The translations under genes were made by a program, and so were the position numbers. 64,000 bases of DNA. It comes from Pisaster brevispinus (lineage: Eukaryota > Echinodermata > Asteroidea > Forcipulatida > Asteriidae). Of this stretch, positions 48,837 through 60,630 are shown piece by piece. The DNA lies in assembly GCA_023634235.1 (NCBI GenBank), contig JAMKCF010000005.1, positions 620,001 to 684,000 on the forward strand, written 5' to 3'. Positions within the stretch are counted from its first letter, which is position 1; the number at the start of each line of letters is the position of its first letter. Under the pieces are notes generated by a model, which saw only the letters and a program-made list of their open reading frames with translations, did no database searches and was not told the DNA's origin.

Positions 48837-49094
48837 GGGCTCAAATTTAGAACAAGCACTAAGTGAAGATTGATCTCATTTTTCTAACGGGTGAATACTT
48901 CAATACTCAAAAAGTGGAAAGATATTTATCACACTCAAAGTCTACATTTAAATTTAAAAATTTGAGTTAAAGATAACTGTGAGGTATTTTTATTCAAAAA
49001 CACAAGACTGCCAGAAAATTCTGGTAGAAGTTCACTGGCCAGATGCTAAAATCACTGGCCTGAGGCCTACGGTCCTGTGTAAACTTTGAGCCCT
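48837..49094. mobile_element. 258-bp hAT MITE with exact 8-bp target duplication
   Basis: GGGTTGCA occurs at 48829-48836 and again at 49095-49102, immediately outside inverted ends GGGCTCAAATTTA and (opposite strand) AGGGCTCAAAGTTTA. An exact 8-bp duplication with AGGGCTCAAA-type ends is diagnostic of hAT. No ORF. Small internal repeats of CACTGGCC are present near the right end. Confidence 0.85.
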
Positions 49095-49951
49095 GGGTTG
49101 CATGGATTATATTTTGTTTCTTAACTCTTGATTATCTGATCAACATTCATTGTAAAAGTCCCAGACATATCAAAGGTTTCCCCATTTCTGAATCTCTTTT
49201 TTCCTGAAGTTTTTTCCCCTGGAGATGAGATAAGTTCTTTTTGTGATAAGTGATGAGGAACGTGCATGTTTATCATGGTAGATACAGTACCGAAGTCTGG
49301 TTTATGTGAATCATAGTGGATGGTGTTTACACTGCATCCACATTGTGTCTTATGAACACACTCCATACCAATCCGTATACATTCTTCTTCTAGCTGAGAC
49401 TTAACTTTTAACTATTTACTTTGTTATCCAACCCAACTACACCATCATGTTAACAATCACCTCGATAGAATGTATTGTCAGAAATACCCCCAACAAGACA
49501 CCCAGCATTAATCCAAGCATGAATCTTGCCCAGTAGTGATTCTCTCTACTCCAAAGCATTGTTAACCCTGTTGGTATGTGGCCTTGTTGATGTCTATAAT
49601 TAAAGTGAGTACTAAACTCACCTACAGATCATTGTTATTACTTGATGACTGACTGACCAACTACAAGCACTGACATTTAGCTTCTTGTATCCTGCACACC
49701 ACTGCTGCTTTTCTAGGTGACTGATGTGAAGGTTCCTATTGTAAGACCATTTAAAGGGATTTCCTTTATTTTGTACTTTTTCAACCTTCAGTTAGAGGTC
49801 CTGCTCATGCAATAATTCCGTGCTTTTTCTAGAATTTGAAGGGCATCGCAGCAATTTTGCAAGTGTAAAAAGGGCACCACAGCATTTTTGTAGAGTTTGA
49901 GGGGCATCATGGCAAAAACTAAATTTAACAAAATTGAACAAGACAGGTGGC

Positions 49952-49999
49952 CGTTTCTGAAACAGTCGGTTACACGTGTAACAATCTGTTTCAGAAACG
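49952..49999. repeat. 48-bp near-perfect palindrome
   Basis: CGTTTCTGAAACAG (49952-49965) pairs exactly with CTGTTTCAGAAACG (49986-49999). Between them GTTACACGTGTAAC (49969-49982) is itself a perfect palindrome containing an ACACGTGT E-box-like core. Only two symmetric 3-nt spacers (TCG, AAT) break the symmetry. Confidence 0.9.
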
Positions 50000-50678
50000 A
50001 AGAAAATCAAAGGTTTAAATTTTAAAAAAAATCGTTTACACAACCGCGCATGTGAACAAAAACAATACGTCTTCATCACAGCATTTTGACTTTGTGCAAA
50101 CACCCCGCAAAAAAATTCCCCAAAACAACAAAACAAAACAAAATAAAGAAGAAAAAAATCTTACATTATACAGTAAATTAATCTTTCTGTCAATCCAAGG
50201 TATCCTAATTGATGTCATTTTTGTAAAATAAAGCCTACACGTTGTGTAGATTTTTGTAAACAAGCTGACATTTCCAAGGAACTTGCTTTGCAGACCATGC
50301 TGTCGGCGGCTTTTGCTCTATGGTACCAGCGACGACACTGCTGTTGCAGGGTTTTAGCATGCACGCACATGATTATTGCAATTCGGGGGAAAAAAACCTT
50401 TTCCCGAGCATGCACAGACACGTAAAGTCTTTGGTCAAGGCGTTAGTTGTATCTATCGCGTAATGCATTGTGATATTTCGCCAATAGAGGGCGTTTATTA
50501 TCATTCTATCGCATTGTTCTGAAAAGCCCTCTAGCGTTCAATGTTTCTTGCCCTCATTGTAGAACGCAAAGTAACGAGATAACAAAGACTACGAGCCTGT
50601 AATTGGAAACGATGTGACTGCGTGCGTTGTGTAAATTGTGATCGTAGTGTAGGGTTGTCATGTGCATCATTATCACTA

Positions 50679-51447
50679 CAGTTGACTCTCGTTAATACGA
50701 GCTCGGAAGATACGAGACGCCGGTTAATGTGAGGTATTTCACCAGTCCTGAACTGTCCCATGCGTGTTTCAATGTCTTAAAAAACGGAAGATACGAGCGC
50801 GGTAATAATGAGAACACGGATAATACGAGGTATTTTTGCGGCCCCATGATGACAAAATGTATTGTTTTTCATACTTTTGTAGCGAGATCTGAAAATAATT
50901 GTTCTGTAAAAGCTTACCGTCCAGTCAAGGTTCGGAAATAACATTCTTGATGCCAAACTACATGTATTTATCGGATCGGACCGGCTACACGGTTCTGTCC
51001 GATCCGAAAACCAGAAACATTTCACTGGTAACTTATGCTTGATATGCTACTTCGCTTACACGCTGACGGCTACCAGCGAAAACAATGTTCAGCATAGGTG
51101 CTACGCAGTATTGAATCTGTCACATCATGGTCACATGAACGGCAAGTTTGACATGACTTTGCTATGATTTTTATCTTGAGTTATACAAAATATTAAATTT
51201 CTATGATCATAGTCAACAAAAATGCATTTATCATTGATATTTTTGTGAACAGGATGCTCGTAAGAACTGTACTAGGAAGCAAACTGCTCCGTTCTAGCCT
51301 AGACACGTGTGTAGTGCATGCACGCACTATGACGACGTGTGTATACATGATCATCATGTAAATAGTGCGCTGCGTTTAAGACGAGGTTCGGATAATACAA
51401 GGAAAACGGGCCAGTCCGGCGGACCTCGTATTAACGAGAGTCGACTG
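50679..51447. mobile_element. 769-bp pogo/Tigger-type MITE, TA target duplication
   Basis: The left end CAGTTGACTCTCGTTAATAC and the right end (opposite strand) CAGTCGACTCTCGTTAATAC differ at one position, and both lie next to TA (50677-50678, 51448-51449). CAGTYGACTCTCGTT is a classic pogo/Tigger terminus. Subterminal GATACGAG / GGATAATACGAGG motifs repeat inside both ends. ORFs at 50531-51025 carry no DDE or CENP-B-type motif. Confidence 0.85.
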
Positions 51448-51962
51448 TACATTGCGTTATGTTAAATTATAATTTGATTGTGCAACCAGCTGAAGTGAAA
51501 CCGTGATCATCTAGGCTTTTTACAGAGTTTTTATCATATTTATATGTATTTGTACAATTAATACTTGATATTTTCAAGTGTAATCATCTGGTTAAAAAGT
51601 TTCAAGTAGTAACATTTCAAAGTCTCATTATATAAAGCTATTTTTTTCTTGTTTACTTTTCATGATTCATAAAGCTTAACATTTAGAAAGTTGTCGTTTT
51701 CTCCTGAATATAAACTGCATCAGTTCACAGTAAACAAAGGTAGTTCTTTCCATTCATTACCTTCAGCCTTTCTCAATCTAATATCCCTTCATTTACAAAG
51801 AAAATTGTGCATGAATTGAGAGATATTAGGAGGAAATGATGATGATTCAAGACTACAGAGTAACAGCCATAATATCCTTGCAATGCAATGGCTGAATACC
51901 TCACCTAGACCACACTCCATAAGGATTAAATTCCAATCTGTGTACTATCTCTGATCTGTTTT

Positions 51963-51994
51963 CCAGCCAGCCAGCCAGCCAGTCAGCCAGCCAG
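51963..51994. repeat. (CCAG)n microsatellite
   Basis: Eight CCAG/TCAG tetramers with one T substitution. Confidence 0.9.
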
Positions 51995-54900
51995 CTATTT
52001 CCAAGGGCAATAATCCTGCACTCTTTGGTTTTTCTATTATACACTTGGTTTCATTTAAGCTACCAGCTGCCTGTGTCTTGCCCACTTCACTTACTGCTGT
52101 TCTTGTCATCTTGGCTGATGCGGTGTACCTTTTTCTCTCCTCTTGTTTGGTTCTCAACCCAGAGGCAACAGTTTCTGCTTGGAATGCTATATGTTTGTCA
52201 TGGTGTTGCTTTGACTTGTATATGAACCATTTATAATAATACACATAAATTAAACATTATGTAAACAGGTATGTCCCTTATTATTTATATTTTTTAATTG
52301 ATGTGGATTCTTTCATTTTATCTTTAATTTAGTCTAGTGTCCCATGGAAAGACATTTATGGAAAAAGAGGACTTGATCTAATATGTTCTCCATATTATTG
52401 ATTTTATTTTGATGAAGTTTAATTAGAAATCACACTATCTTGCTCTTGAAAGCATACATTGACCTGAATATGAATAGCTTGATTGAGTCAAGAGTTGAAT
52501 AAAGAATGCTTTATTCAAATCATTAAGCCTGCATTCAAAAACGAATTGGTGTAGGATTTACAACAAGGCAAGTCATATCAAAAGCTTGGTAACAAGTAAG
52601 CGAATTTAGACAATTGTTTAAGTTATACAGGTATATCAGGTTGCTTAAACAGACATTTAGTATTTAAAAGCAAATAATGAAGATGGGGAAAAACAACATT
52701 TAAAATCTAAATATGAGACCCATACTTCCCTATTCAATCCTGTGGAGTTTCTAGATATTGACTTAATGGTGTTCTTCTCCTTTAAAAGACTTATCTAAAG
52801 TGTTGGATTCAATTACACTTGCAATCAGTCCCCTTAATCTTAATTTCCTGTAGCTGCTGTCATATCATGTGCAGCTAAAAGTAGCACTGTGGACTCATTG
52901 TAAACACGCCTTCATCATCTATCTCAACATCCCAACTACCCAACACATAAAGAGTTGTACTCAACTGTTAAGTCATACACAATGTATATCCAATGATTTG
53001 TAGGTCATTACAAAGGACAGCTTCTTCTGGGAAGCTCATGAAAATATGCTTAATTAATGGACAGGACTATGATATGTTGTAATGTGAGCATTTCCTGAAA
53101 ATGTTGATAATGTGCTTGCAATGATTCCAACTATGTCATTATGTAGTCCCTGATGGAACACAGTTAGGTGCTGTTATTTTATCAAGCGTCAAATGTATTG
53201 GGCCATCATTCAACCTGAAGGCATTCTACTTGCTTAAAGGGAAACTTTCATCAAAGTGAATAGATGAGTATTGAACATGTTAATCTTTAAAAACCAAACC
53301 CAAATCCACAAAAGCTCACACCATTGGCTCTCAGATTTATTCTTCCGCTGTACGGATGCTTAAGTCATAATTCTGGATCATTTTGAATGGGACACAAAAG
53401 AGATCAATTTTGATGAGATGGCAGTTATTTGTAAATGACTGAATGCAAGGAGATGACATTGCTGTGAGCATCAGTGCAATCAGGTATGAAATTAGCAGAC
53501 GGTTGCCACTGCAACATACAGGGTTATTATTAAAGACCCATGCTACAATGGCAGTGCATTTTAATTGGTTAGGATCAGAGTGTCTCAATGCATGCAGCAG
53601 TGTGTAACATGAGACTGGGAACAAGACTACATAATAACACAATTGTCTGGTGTTATGTATTTATAAGGCCATGAGACCCTGACCGTATTTTGAGGAAGAA
53701 TGCCTAACAACAAAATCAATAGCAAGGTGTGTGAAAAGCTAATTATATGTAAAAAATGGCTAGGTAATTGCATCTGCAGTAATATTGCAACAACTCTAGT
53801 CAAAAAGACTTGATTTAGACTTGTAATAACTGGATAGTATTTTGTACTGTTTCCTTGAAGGCTCTTGGTATGTCAACATAATAGTGTGTGCTGTATTGCT
53901 TCTAAATAAAGGGATTATAGAAACTTGAATGCATACTGTACTCCGTAAGTCAAAAAACATCTTATTCTTATGTACATGTACATGTACATTCAACTGTACA
54001 AAGTACATTGTATAGGGCCTATTTATAAGGCCAGGGATTCTTGGCTTTGGGTGTCACTGGACAACTATTAATTCAACAATTGATTGATTTGGATGATGTA
54101 TAAGTTGATTGGCCCTGACGTATTCTTGGAGTCATTGTGCCTATAAAAGGGGCACATGGTTGGTTTGTTGTGCTTTGATAAAAACAGTTGAAATATTACT
54201 TTCATGGAAGATTCTTAGTCAAGAGATCAAACATCACTGCTTAGTCTGTTATGATGTCCAAATTTTTGTTTTTGTTTTTACAGCTTTTAAATACAAGGAG
54301 ATCCTCACTCTGCTAGTCACATCCATCTCTATATTGGCATGAATTATTGACTGTTTTTTATTCACAGGAGTAATGAGTTGATACTGATTTAACATCCTTT
54401 TTGGTGATAACTGATTATTTTCTATGTTGTTATGACTGAGCTAAATGTTGGACTCTACTCCTTTAATTATCCCCATAGCACTCTTCCTGAAACCGTCATT
54501 CTGTGACATCCGAAATGTCACCATGTTATGTGTGTGTTGTGAGGTAGAGATTGTGTGTGCATGGAGGATGCAATCATCTGCCATGCCCAGTGCCTATGTG
54601 TGTGTTTTCTCTTCATCCTTCATAAATACAAGTCATTGATGGCTTCTAATGAAGCGCAAATGTAACGTCTGCCCACACGTTGTTAGCTGCTTCTTTGGCA
54701 GACAAGCAGGAAAGGCAGTCAGAGTGGGCGAAGGACTGTACCTTATGGCCTTCATCACGTAAACACTTTCACTGCTCTTGCCGGTTAGATCAGCGTTGAG
54801 TGTAAAAGGAAGACAATTACCCCATGCTCCTTAACAATCAGTTAGGAAAATGTCAAATTAATTGGATCATAAAAGCTTAACGTTTGATCTTCAAAGGTTT

Positions 54901-55039
54901 GGTTTTATTCTTAGGCTTCTGTACAATTTACATGACTAAGAACTAATATGTCTGAACTTAAATATCTTACACAAAATGGTTACCCCCCCCACCCCATTTA
55001 CACAGCACTTAATGAAGCTATTATTATTGTTTATCAACA

Positions 55040-55103
55040 CAGTATAATTAAATATGAAAACGTTTTATCGACACAGTATAATTAAATATGAAAAAGTTTT
55101 AAA
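55040..55103. repeat. Tandem duplication of a ~33-bp unit
   Basis: ACACAGTATAATTAAATATG followed by AAAAxGTTTTA occurs twice head to tail, shortly upstream of the 55211 exon. Confidence 0.85.
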
Positions 55104-55210
55104 TCACAAATAGTTGTGACTTAACATTTTGTGTACAAACATTAAACAACTGTAGTTTACTTGTCAAAGAATTTTTTTAATGAGGACATATGTCTGTTTT
55201 TTGTGACTAG

Positions 55211-55259
55211 GTTGGCTAACGACTTGCTGTTATCAGAAGACGACAGTGACTGTGAAGAG
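55211..55259 (+). CDS. AFF: AFF exon, acidic SEDDSD motif
   Basis: A 49-bp exon after GTGACTAG, phase 2 in and phase 0 out, before GTGAGT. With the carried-over GA it reads ELANDLLLSEDDSDCEE. Vertebrate AFF proteins have DDLKLSSSEDSD at the equivalent position downstream of the KFPF motif, so this is a recognisable family landmark. It also confirms that the 34-kb gap before it is an intron of the same gene. The acidic Ser-Asp stretch has CK2-type phosphorylation character. Confidence 0.87.
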
Positions 55260-55498
55260 GTGAGTAGCCTGTATAGGATTAAAATCTGTAGACTCATCTA
55301 CTTTTCTTTCTAAAGAATGTGATCAAACATATTAGATAAATGCACTGTACATGGCCATTACTTGACTTTTTGTCACTGATGAAGGTAGTGTTCTCTGTGA
55401 TGGAATGATGGAATCTATTTGTCATTGCGAGTGGATATAATAATTCTGGATTTGAAAGTGGCTAATAGTTACTGAAATGTGTAGAATTGTGTCTCATA

Positions 55499-56600
55499 CA
55501 GTGTTCTCCACAGACTTTTTTGTTGGGAGGGCGGAATGACGTCGCCAGATGGGTGCCCGTCAGTATGATGTCATAATTGGCCGTCAGTAAGACGACAATC
55601 TCAATGATTGCGAGGGGGTTTCGGGAAAGTCCACACTAAAAAGACGCTTTGTTGATTTGGTACGGCAATGAGCCAAAACGTGCCATTTTGAAAAATTATT
55701 TTAAGTATCAAAATTATGTTTTAAATATAGCACACTTAGATAAAAACAGAGGTGAAGAGATAAATTGACATTATAACTCACTAAATTATTTTTTTGTAGT
55801 CTGTTTTGAGAAAATTTTGAGCAAAAGCAAAGACCTTGATGTGACGTGACAAAACTTCAATCAAAAGAATTGGTCACTGGAAAATGTGTTATTTATCTTT
55901 CAGAAATCCCCGGCAGAAACAACTTACACATTATTTCATGGCTTAAATGTTATCTGGTTCTTGAAAAGTGATAATAATCTTGACACTTTTCGAAACAGTT
56001 GGGAGTTAAAAAAAAAAACACCTGCATTTCATTGGTCATTGCTTATTGTTAACAAATAAGCTGACCGAATAACCTTTCACAAACAGTAAAGCTCAGACCA
56101 ACGAAGTGCGTATGGTACCTGTTATACTTGTGCGTAAATCGACAACACTCAAAGCAGTATTCTTGTTGCCAAACTATCGGACTGCACGACCAGACATGCC
56201 GTTTCGTTCGTGTCTCCGATCAACACACAGCAGGCTGTTAGTATCATGAATAATACATAACCTTTCGCGGAAGCGGACCAATCAGGTGCCGATTTAGGCT
56301 CCATTGATGCATGCCACACATGTACTGTATACCACTGCCGTCAACTTGCTGTATGTGCACGGACGGCCGGCTGGTCAGTCTATGGTGATCGCAATGCACG
56401 GCCTCTTGTTTGAGTGAGCGCTTGGCTGGCGGAAAAAAGTCTGTGTTGAAGGATACTTATATCAGTGTTCTGCGCTGGGATCGAAGTTGCGTTCATCTAG
56501 GATTTTTCAATTTTTGACAGGGCAGTTAATTACTTTGAAAGGGCGGCCAATTATTTGGCAGGGCGGCCTGAAATTTTAGGAGGGCGGCCGTACTTTTAAA
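55499..56600. repeat. GC-richer dispersed-element candidate
   Basis: CAGTGTTCT occurs near 55499 and again near 56464, each followed within about 110 bp by GGGAGGGCGG or AGGGCGGCC motifs. GGCAGGGCGGCC and GGAGGGCGGCC repeat at 56540-56590. The interior is GC- and CpG-richer than the surrounding intron and has no ORF. The direct (not inverted) arrangement of the similar ends leaves the class undecided. Confidence 0.4.
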
Positions 56601-57741
56601 AAGTGGTATTATACTTAAGTTTGCAAAGTAAGATAAAAGTCAATCTGTGAATACCATGACAGTCAATCTACACAGGCAGCTAGATTGTATAAAGAAGCAA
56701 TTACATCAAGAGATGTCAAAGATTTTACAAACACAATTTTTTCCTTCATTTTAGCTTACTAGCTGTGCATAACTTGGTATGTGTCTCAGGATTTAAAATG
56801 ATGGGTCATTTTATGAATACTGAAAACCATTTTATAAACAAATAAAGAGTTCTAAGTGAATTTGTTCAGTAATTTTTTTTAAATGAACTTATAGTCTCTG
56901 AGTCCATTAATTTGATTGTAAACAGTGTACCCTACTTTAAAGTGTGTCAAGTGACGAGTGCAGAAGAATTATATGTATGGAACTGAAACACATCAACCCA
57001 TTTCTGCAAATACCAATTATTGCATTTGAACAGTTTGTAGTAACACATTGGAACAAATGTCTTTCGTCCTCAACTTGTATCCTGATTTAAAAATATATTA
57101 GATCAGGAAGGGGGAAAATAAACAACATTTGAAACAATAGTGTTTTTTTTTTTTCAAAAGCATTGAAGGACCAACCAGGCATGATATTCTTCTAACGTTA
57201 ATCGGAATTCATTATTTTTTCCCCTCAGAAGAATAGGCAAGTTTTTTAACAAATTGCCTTAGAGTCTCTAAAGTCTATACCGTATTATGTTCTAGTAGGT
57301 CAGCCCTTGTTCTCAATAAAATTGTTGTAGGGTCAGGTATGCTCCAGACCTAAATGCATATAAATGACAATATAGTACTTTACTTAAAGCTTAAAAACTG
57401 GTGGTTGAAATGAATGTCTTGATCCAACTTTCTAAGTCCGGCACATTTGCTTTATATCCTGCACAGCACTGAACAAACAGCTGTGCAACAATGCTAGTTG
57501 ATACTTAAGCATTCAACTCACAGGGGATGCATAATATCTGTTAAAAAAAAATATGGCTGTCAATTTTAGCAAGACCTTTGAAACTGCCAAGAGCTAAGAG
57601 AACCTGGTAAGAACTAGTGTACTCCACCGTATACTTGATACACTTGGGAATGCTTGAGTTACTTCTCTTAGTAGTTGTGAAAGGTCATTGAGGGATGCAA
57701 ATACCCTAGGTTTATGTTTCTTCATTATAAATGATTTGGGT

Positions 57742-57840
57742 TTGAACAAAGACAAATTGACTGGAGCGGGACTTGAATTAACGACCTCCGGATTAACGTA
57801 CCGGCGCTCTACCAACAGAGCTATCCAGCCCTATGTTGGC
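57742..57840 (-). mobile_element. tRNA-derived SINE head, minus strand
   Basis: On the minus strand the sequence reads GGCTGGATAGCTCTGTTGG (A box), then TAGAGCGCCGGTACGTTAAT, CCGGAGGTCG and TTCAAGTCCCGCTCCAG (B box region, degenerate). The anticodon-loop position reads ACGTTAA between CCGG arms, suggesting tRNA-Asn(GTT) ancestry, though U33 is C. The element continues leftward as CAATTTGTCTTTGTTC. Its 5' flank is interrupted by the 35-bp array and resumes at 59517. Confidence 0.75.
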
Positions 57841-59524
57841 GCTCTACCAACTGAGCTGTCCAGCCCTATGTTGGCGCTCTACCAACTGAGCTGTCCAGCC
57901 CTATGTTGGCGCTCTACCAACTGAGCTGTCCAGCCCTATGTTGGCGCTCTACCAACTGAGCTGTCCAGCCCTATGTTGGCGCTCTACCAACTGAGCTGTC
58001 CAGCCCTATGTTGGCGCTCTACCAACTGAGCTGTCCAGCCCTATGTGGCGCTCTACCAACTGAGCTGTCCAGCCCTATGTTGGCGCTCTACCAACTGAGC
58101 TGTCCAGCCCTATGTTGGCGCTCTACCAACTGAGCTGTCCAGCCCTATGTTGGCGCTCTACCAACTGAGCTGTCCAGCCCTATGTTGGCGCTCTACCAAC
58201 TGAGCTGTCCAGCCCTATGTTGGCGCTCTACCAACTGAGCTGTCCAGCCCTATGTTGGCGCTCTACCAACTGAGCTGTCCAGCCCTATGTTGGCGCTCTA
58301 CCAACTGAGCTGTCCAGCCCTATGTTGGCGCTCTACCAACTGAGCTGTCCAGCCCTATGTTGGCGCTCTACCAACTGAGCTGTCCAGCCCTATGTTGGCG
58401 CTCTACCAACTGAGCTGTCCAGCCCTATGTTGGCGCTCTACCAACTGAGCTGTCCAGCCCTATGTTGGCGCTCTACCAACTGAGCTGTCCAGCCCTATGT
58501 TGGCGCTCTACCAACTGAGCTGTCCAGCCCTATGTTGGCGCTCTACCAACTGAGCTGTCCAGCCCTATGTTGGCGCTCTACCAACTGAGCTGTCCAGCCC
58601 TATGTTGGCGCTCTACCAACTGAGCTGTCCAGCCCTATGTTGGCGCTCTACCAACTGAGCTGTCCAGCCCTATGTTGGCGCTCTACCAACTGAGCTGTCC
58701 AGCCCTATGTTGGCGCTCTACCAACTGAGCTGTCCAGCCCTATGTTGGCGCTCTACCAACTGAGCTGTCCAGCCCTATGTTGGCGCTCTACCAACTGAGC
58801 TGTCCAGCCCTATGTTGGCGCTCTACCAACTGAGCTGTCCAGCCCTATGTTGGCGCTCTACCAACTGAGCTGTCCAGCCCTATGTTGGCGCTCTACCAAC
58901 TGAGCTGTCCAGCCCTATGTTGGCGCTCTACCAACTGAGCTGTCCAGCCCTATGTTGGCGCTCTACCAACTGAGCTGTCCAGCCCTATGTTGGCGCTCTA
59001 CCAACTGAGCTGTCCAGCCCTATGTTGGCGCTCTACCAACTGAGCTGTCCAGCCCTATGTTGGCGCTCTACCAACTGAGCTGTCCAGCCCTATGTTGGCG
59101 CTCTACCAACTGAGCTGTCCAGCCCTATGTTGGCGCTCTACCAACTGAGCTGTCCAGCCCTATGTTGGCGCTCTACCAACTGAGCTGTCCAGCCCTATGT
59201 TGGCGCTCTACCAACTGAGCTGTCCAGCCCTATGTTGGCGCTCTACCAACTGAGCTGTCCAGCCCTATGTTGGCGCTCTACCAACTGAGCTGTCCAGCCC
59301 TATGTTGGCGCTCTACCAACTGAGCTGTCCAGCCCTATGTTGGCGCTCTACCAACTGAGCTGTCCAGCCCTATGTTGGCGCTCTACCAACTGAGCTGTCC
59401 AGCCCTATGTTGGCGCTCTACCAACTGAGCTGTCCAGCCCTATGTTGGCGCTCTACCAACTGAGCTGTCCAGCCCTATGTTGGCGCTCTACCAACTGAGC
59501 TGTCCAGCCCTATGTTGGCGCTCT
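57803..59524 (-). repeat. 35-bp satellite: 49 tandem copies of the SINE A-box segment
   Basis: The unit is AGCCCTATGTTGGCGCTCTA then CCAACTGAGCTGTCC on the + strand. On the minus strand each unit is CAGCTCAGTTGGTAGAGCGCC, i.e. the D-arm/A-box half of a tRNA, plus a short 5' flank. From the first GGCGCTCT (57803) to the last (59517) there are exactly 49 periods, with one 1-bp deletion copy at 58041-58050. The first unit differs (CAACAGAGCTAT) and is the ancestral SINE sequence; the other 48 are essentially identical by eye. Both boundaries are GGCGCTCT, an 8-bp direct repeat. The unit length is not a multiple of three and no ORF crosses the array. Confidence 0.97.
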
Positions 59525-60551
59525 CCCTATTACCCAGTCAGTTTCCCTTGTGGTTTATTACTTGATATTTATTATAACTGAGAAGATGTATCAACCATGG
59601 TGGTTGCATGCTGAAACTAACACTTAGTAATTCAGTAAATAACATCACCATTGTGCCGTTCACATACATTATAATGATTTGTATACATTTCATTGTAAAA
59701 ACAATTTGTGTAAGACAGTTAGTTTAACTAATTATTACATCTTGAATCGTAAACAAACATAAAGATCAGTGTACCCTAATACCAATTCAATCAATAACTA
59801 AGTACAGAGTGTTATTTACTTGACACTAAGTATAGTTTATAACGGAAGAATTAATTAGAACAAATTGGCCAAGATTGGTTCCAGTGCTAGCCGTGATCAC
59901 AAAGAGTACGGAGCATACATATTACATAGTTTATAGTTTTGTCACATGTTGTATAACCGGTTATAACTGAAATTCCCAAAGAAAGATGTTGGCTTTGAAT
60001 AAACTTATCCAAAGCTTCCTGATTAGTAAACACAGATATTCCAAGAGTACAATGTCCAAAGGTTATTTAATATGCAACTCACTGCAAAATGACAATTACA
60101 AGTGTAGCATGTATGCGTTTAAAATTCAATTGCAGTGCATTTGTATGTTCACTGTCTGTGAAACAAACTTGCTGAGACTAGGATGATTGAAATATTACAG
60201 TGTAGGTAATAAAAAAGAAATGTATTGAAAGTTTGTTAACCTATGGGTGATTTCAGAAAAGAAAAAGTACAATTTGCTTTGTATGGGATTGTGCATTCTC
60301 TGAATGACTATACACAATTGAATTTATCCTTATTGCGTCCTGCGTTTGAATCCAAATAAAACAAAGATCCAATGCAGCCGCTGTAATACAACTTAATGCA
60401 GTCCACTCAGCAAGTTCCATCATGCATCAAAGAGTAGTTACTATGGTAACCAATTTCTAGCCTGACTGTGTGACCTTGACAGTTCAAAGCCTGATCCAAG
60501 TACTCTTAGTCTTAGTCTCCATTCAAGTCAGGATTTGTTCATTTAATCAGA

Positions 60552-60630
60552 CTGTAAAGTGAACGTGTTAATACTTTGGGATTAAGGTTATAAAATGAGC
60601 TTGTTAATACTGTGGGATTAAGTTCATAAA
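60552..60630. repeat. Tandem duplication, ~40-bp unit
   Basis: Two imperfect copies of AAGTGAACGTGTTAATACTT plus TGGGATTAAGGTTATAAA lie head to tail. The second copy reads TGAGCTTGTTAATACTGTGG. Confidence 0.75.

Larger units (their letters stand above)
20963..55210 (+). other. AFF giant intron (34.2 kb), repeat-rich, no host gene recognised
   Basis: Joins the phase-2 donor at 20963 to the CTAG acceptor at 55209-55210. The individual repeats and transposons are listed separately. ORFs above 80 codons (21219-21572, 22074-22361, 22541-22795, 29631-29954, 42601-42867 and others) lack domains, splice logic or family resemblance. Some blocks are richer in GC than their surroundings and could be regulatory (about 21200-21560, 22400-22880, 36570-36720, 37250-37420, 42380-43030, 54440-54800), but nothing in them is diagnostic. 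Confidence 0.7.

Noticed and set aside
57742..59524. Cluster of about 49 tRNA genes
   Set aside because: Only the A-box/D-arm half is repeated; there is no anticodon arm, T arm or B box in the units, so none can be a tRNA gene.
57803..59524. CRISPR-like array
   Set aside because: The repeat is continuous with no variable spacers, and the sequence is eukaryotic.
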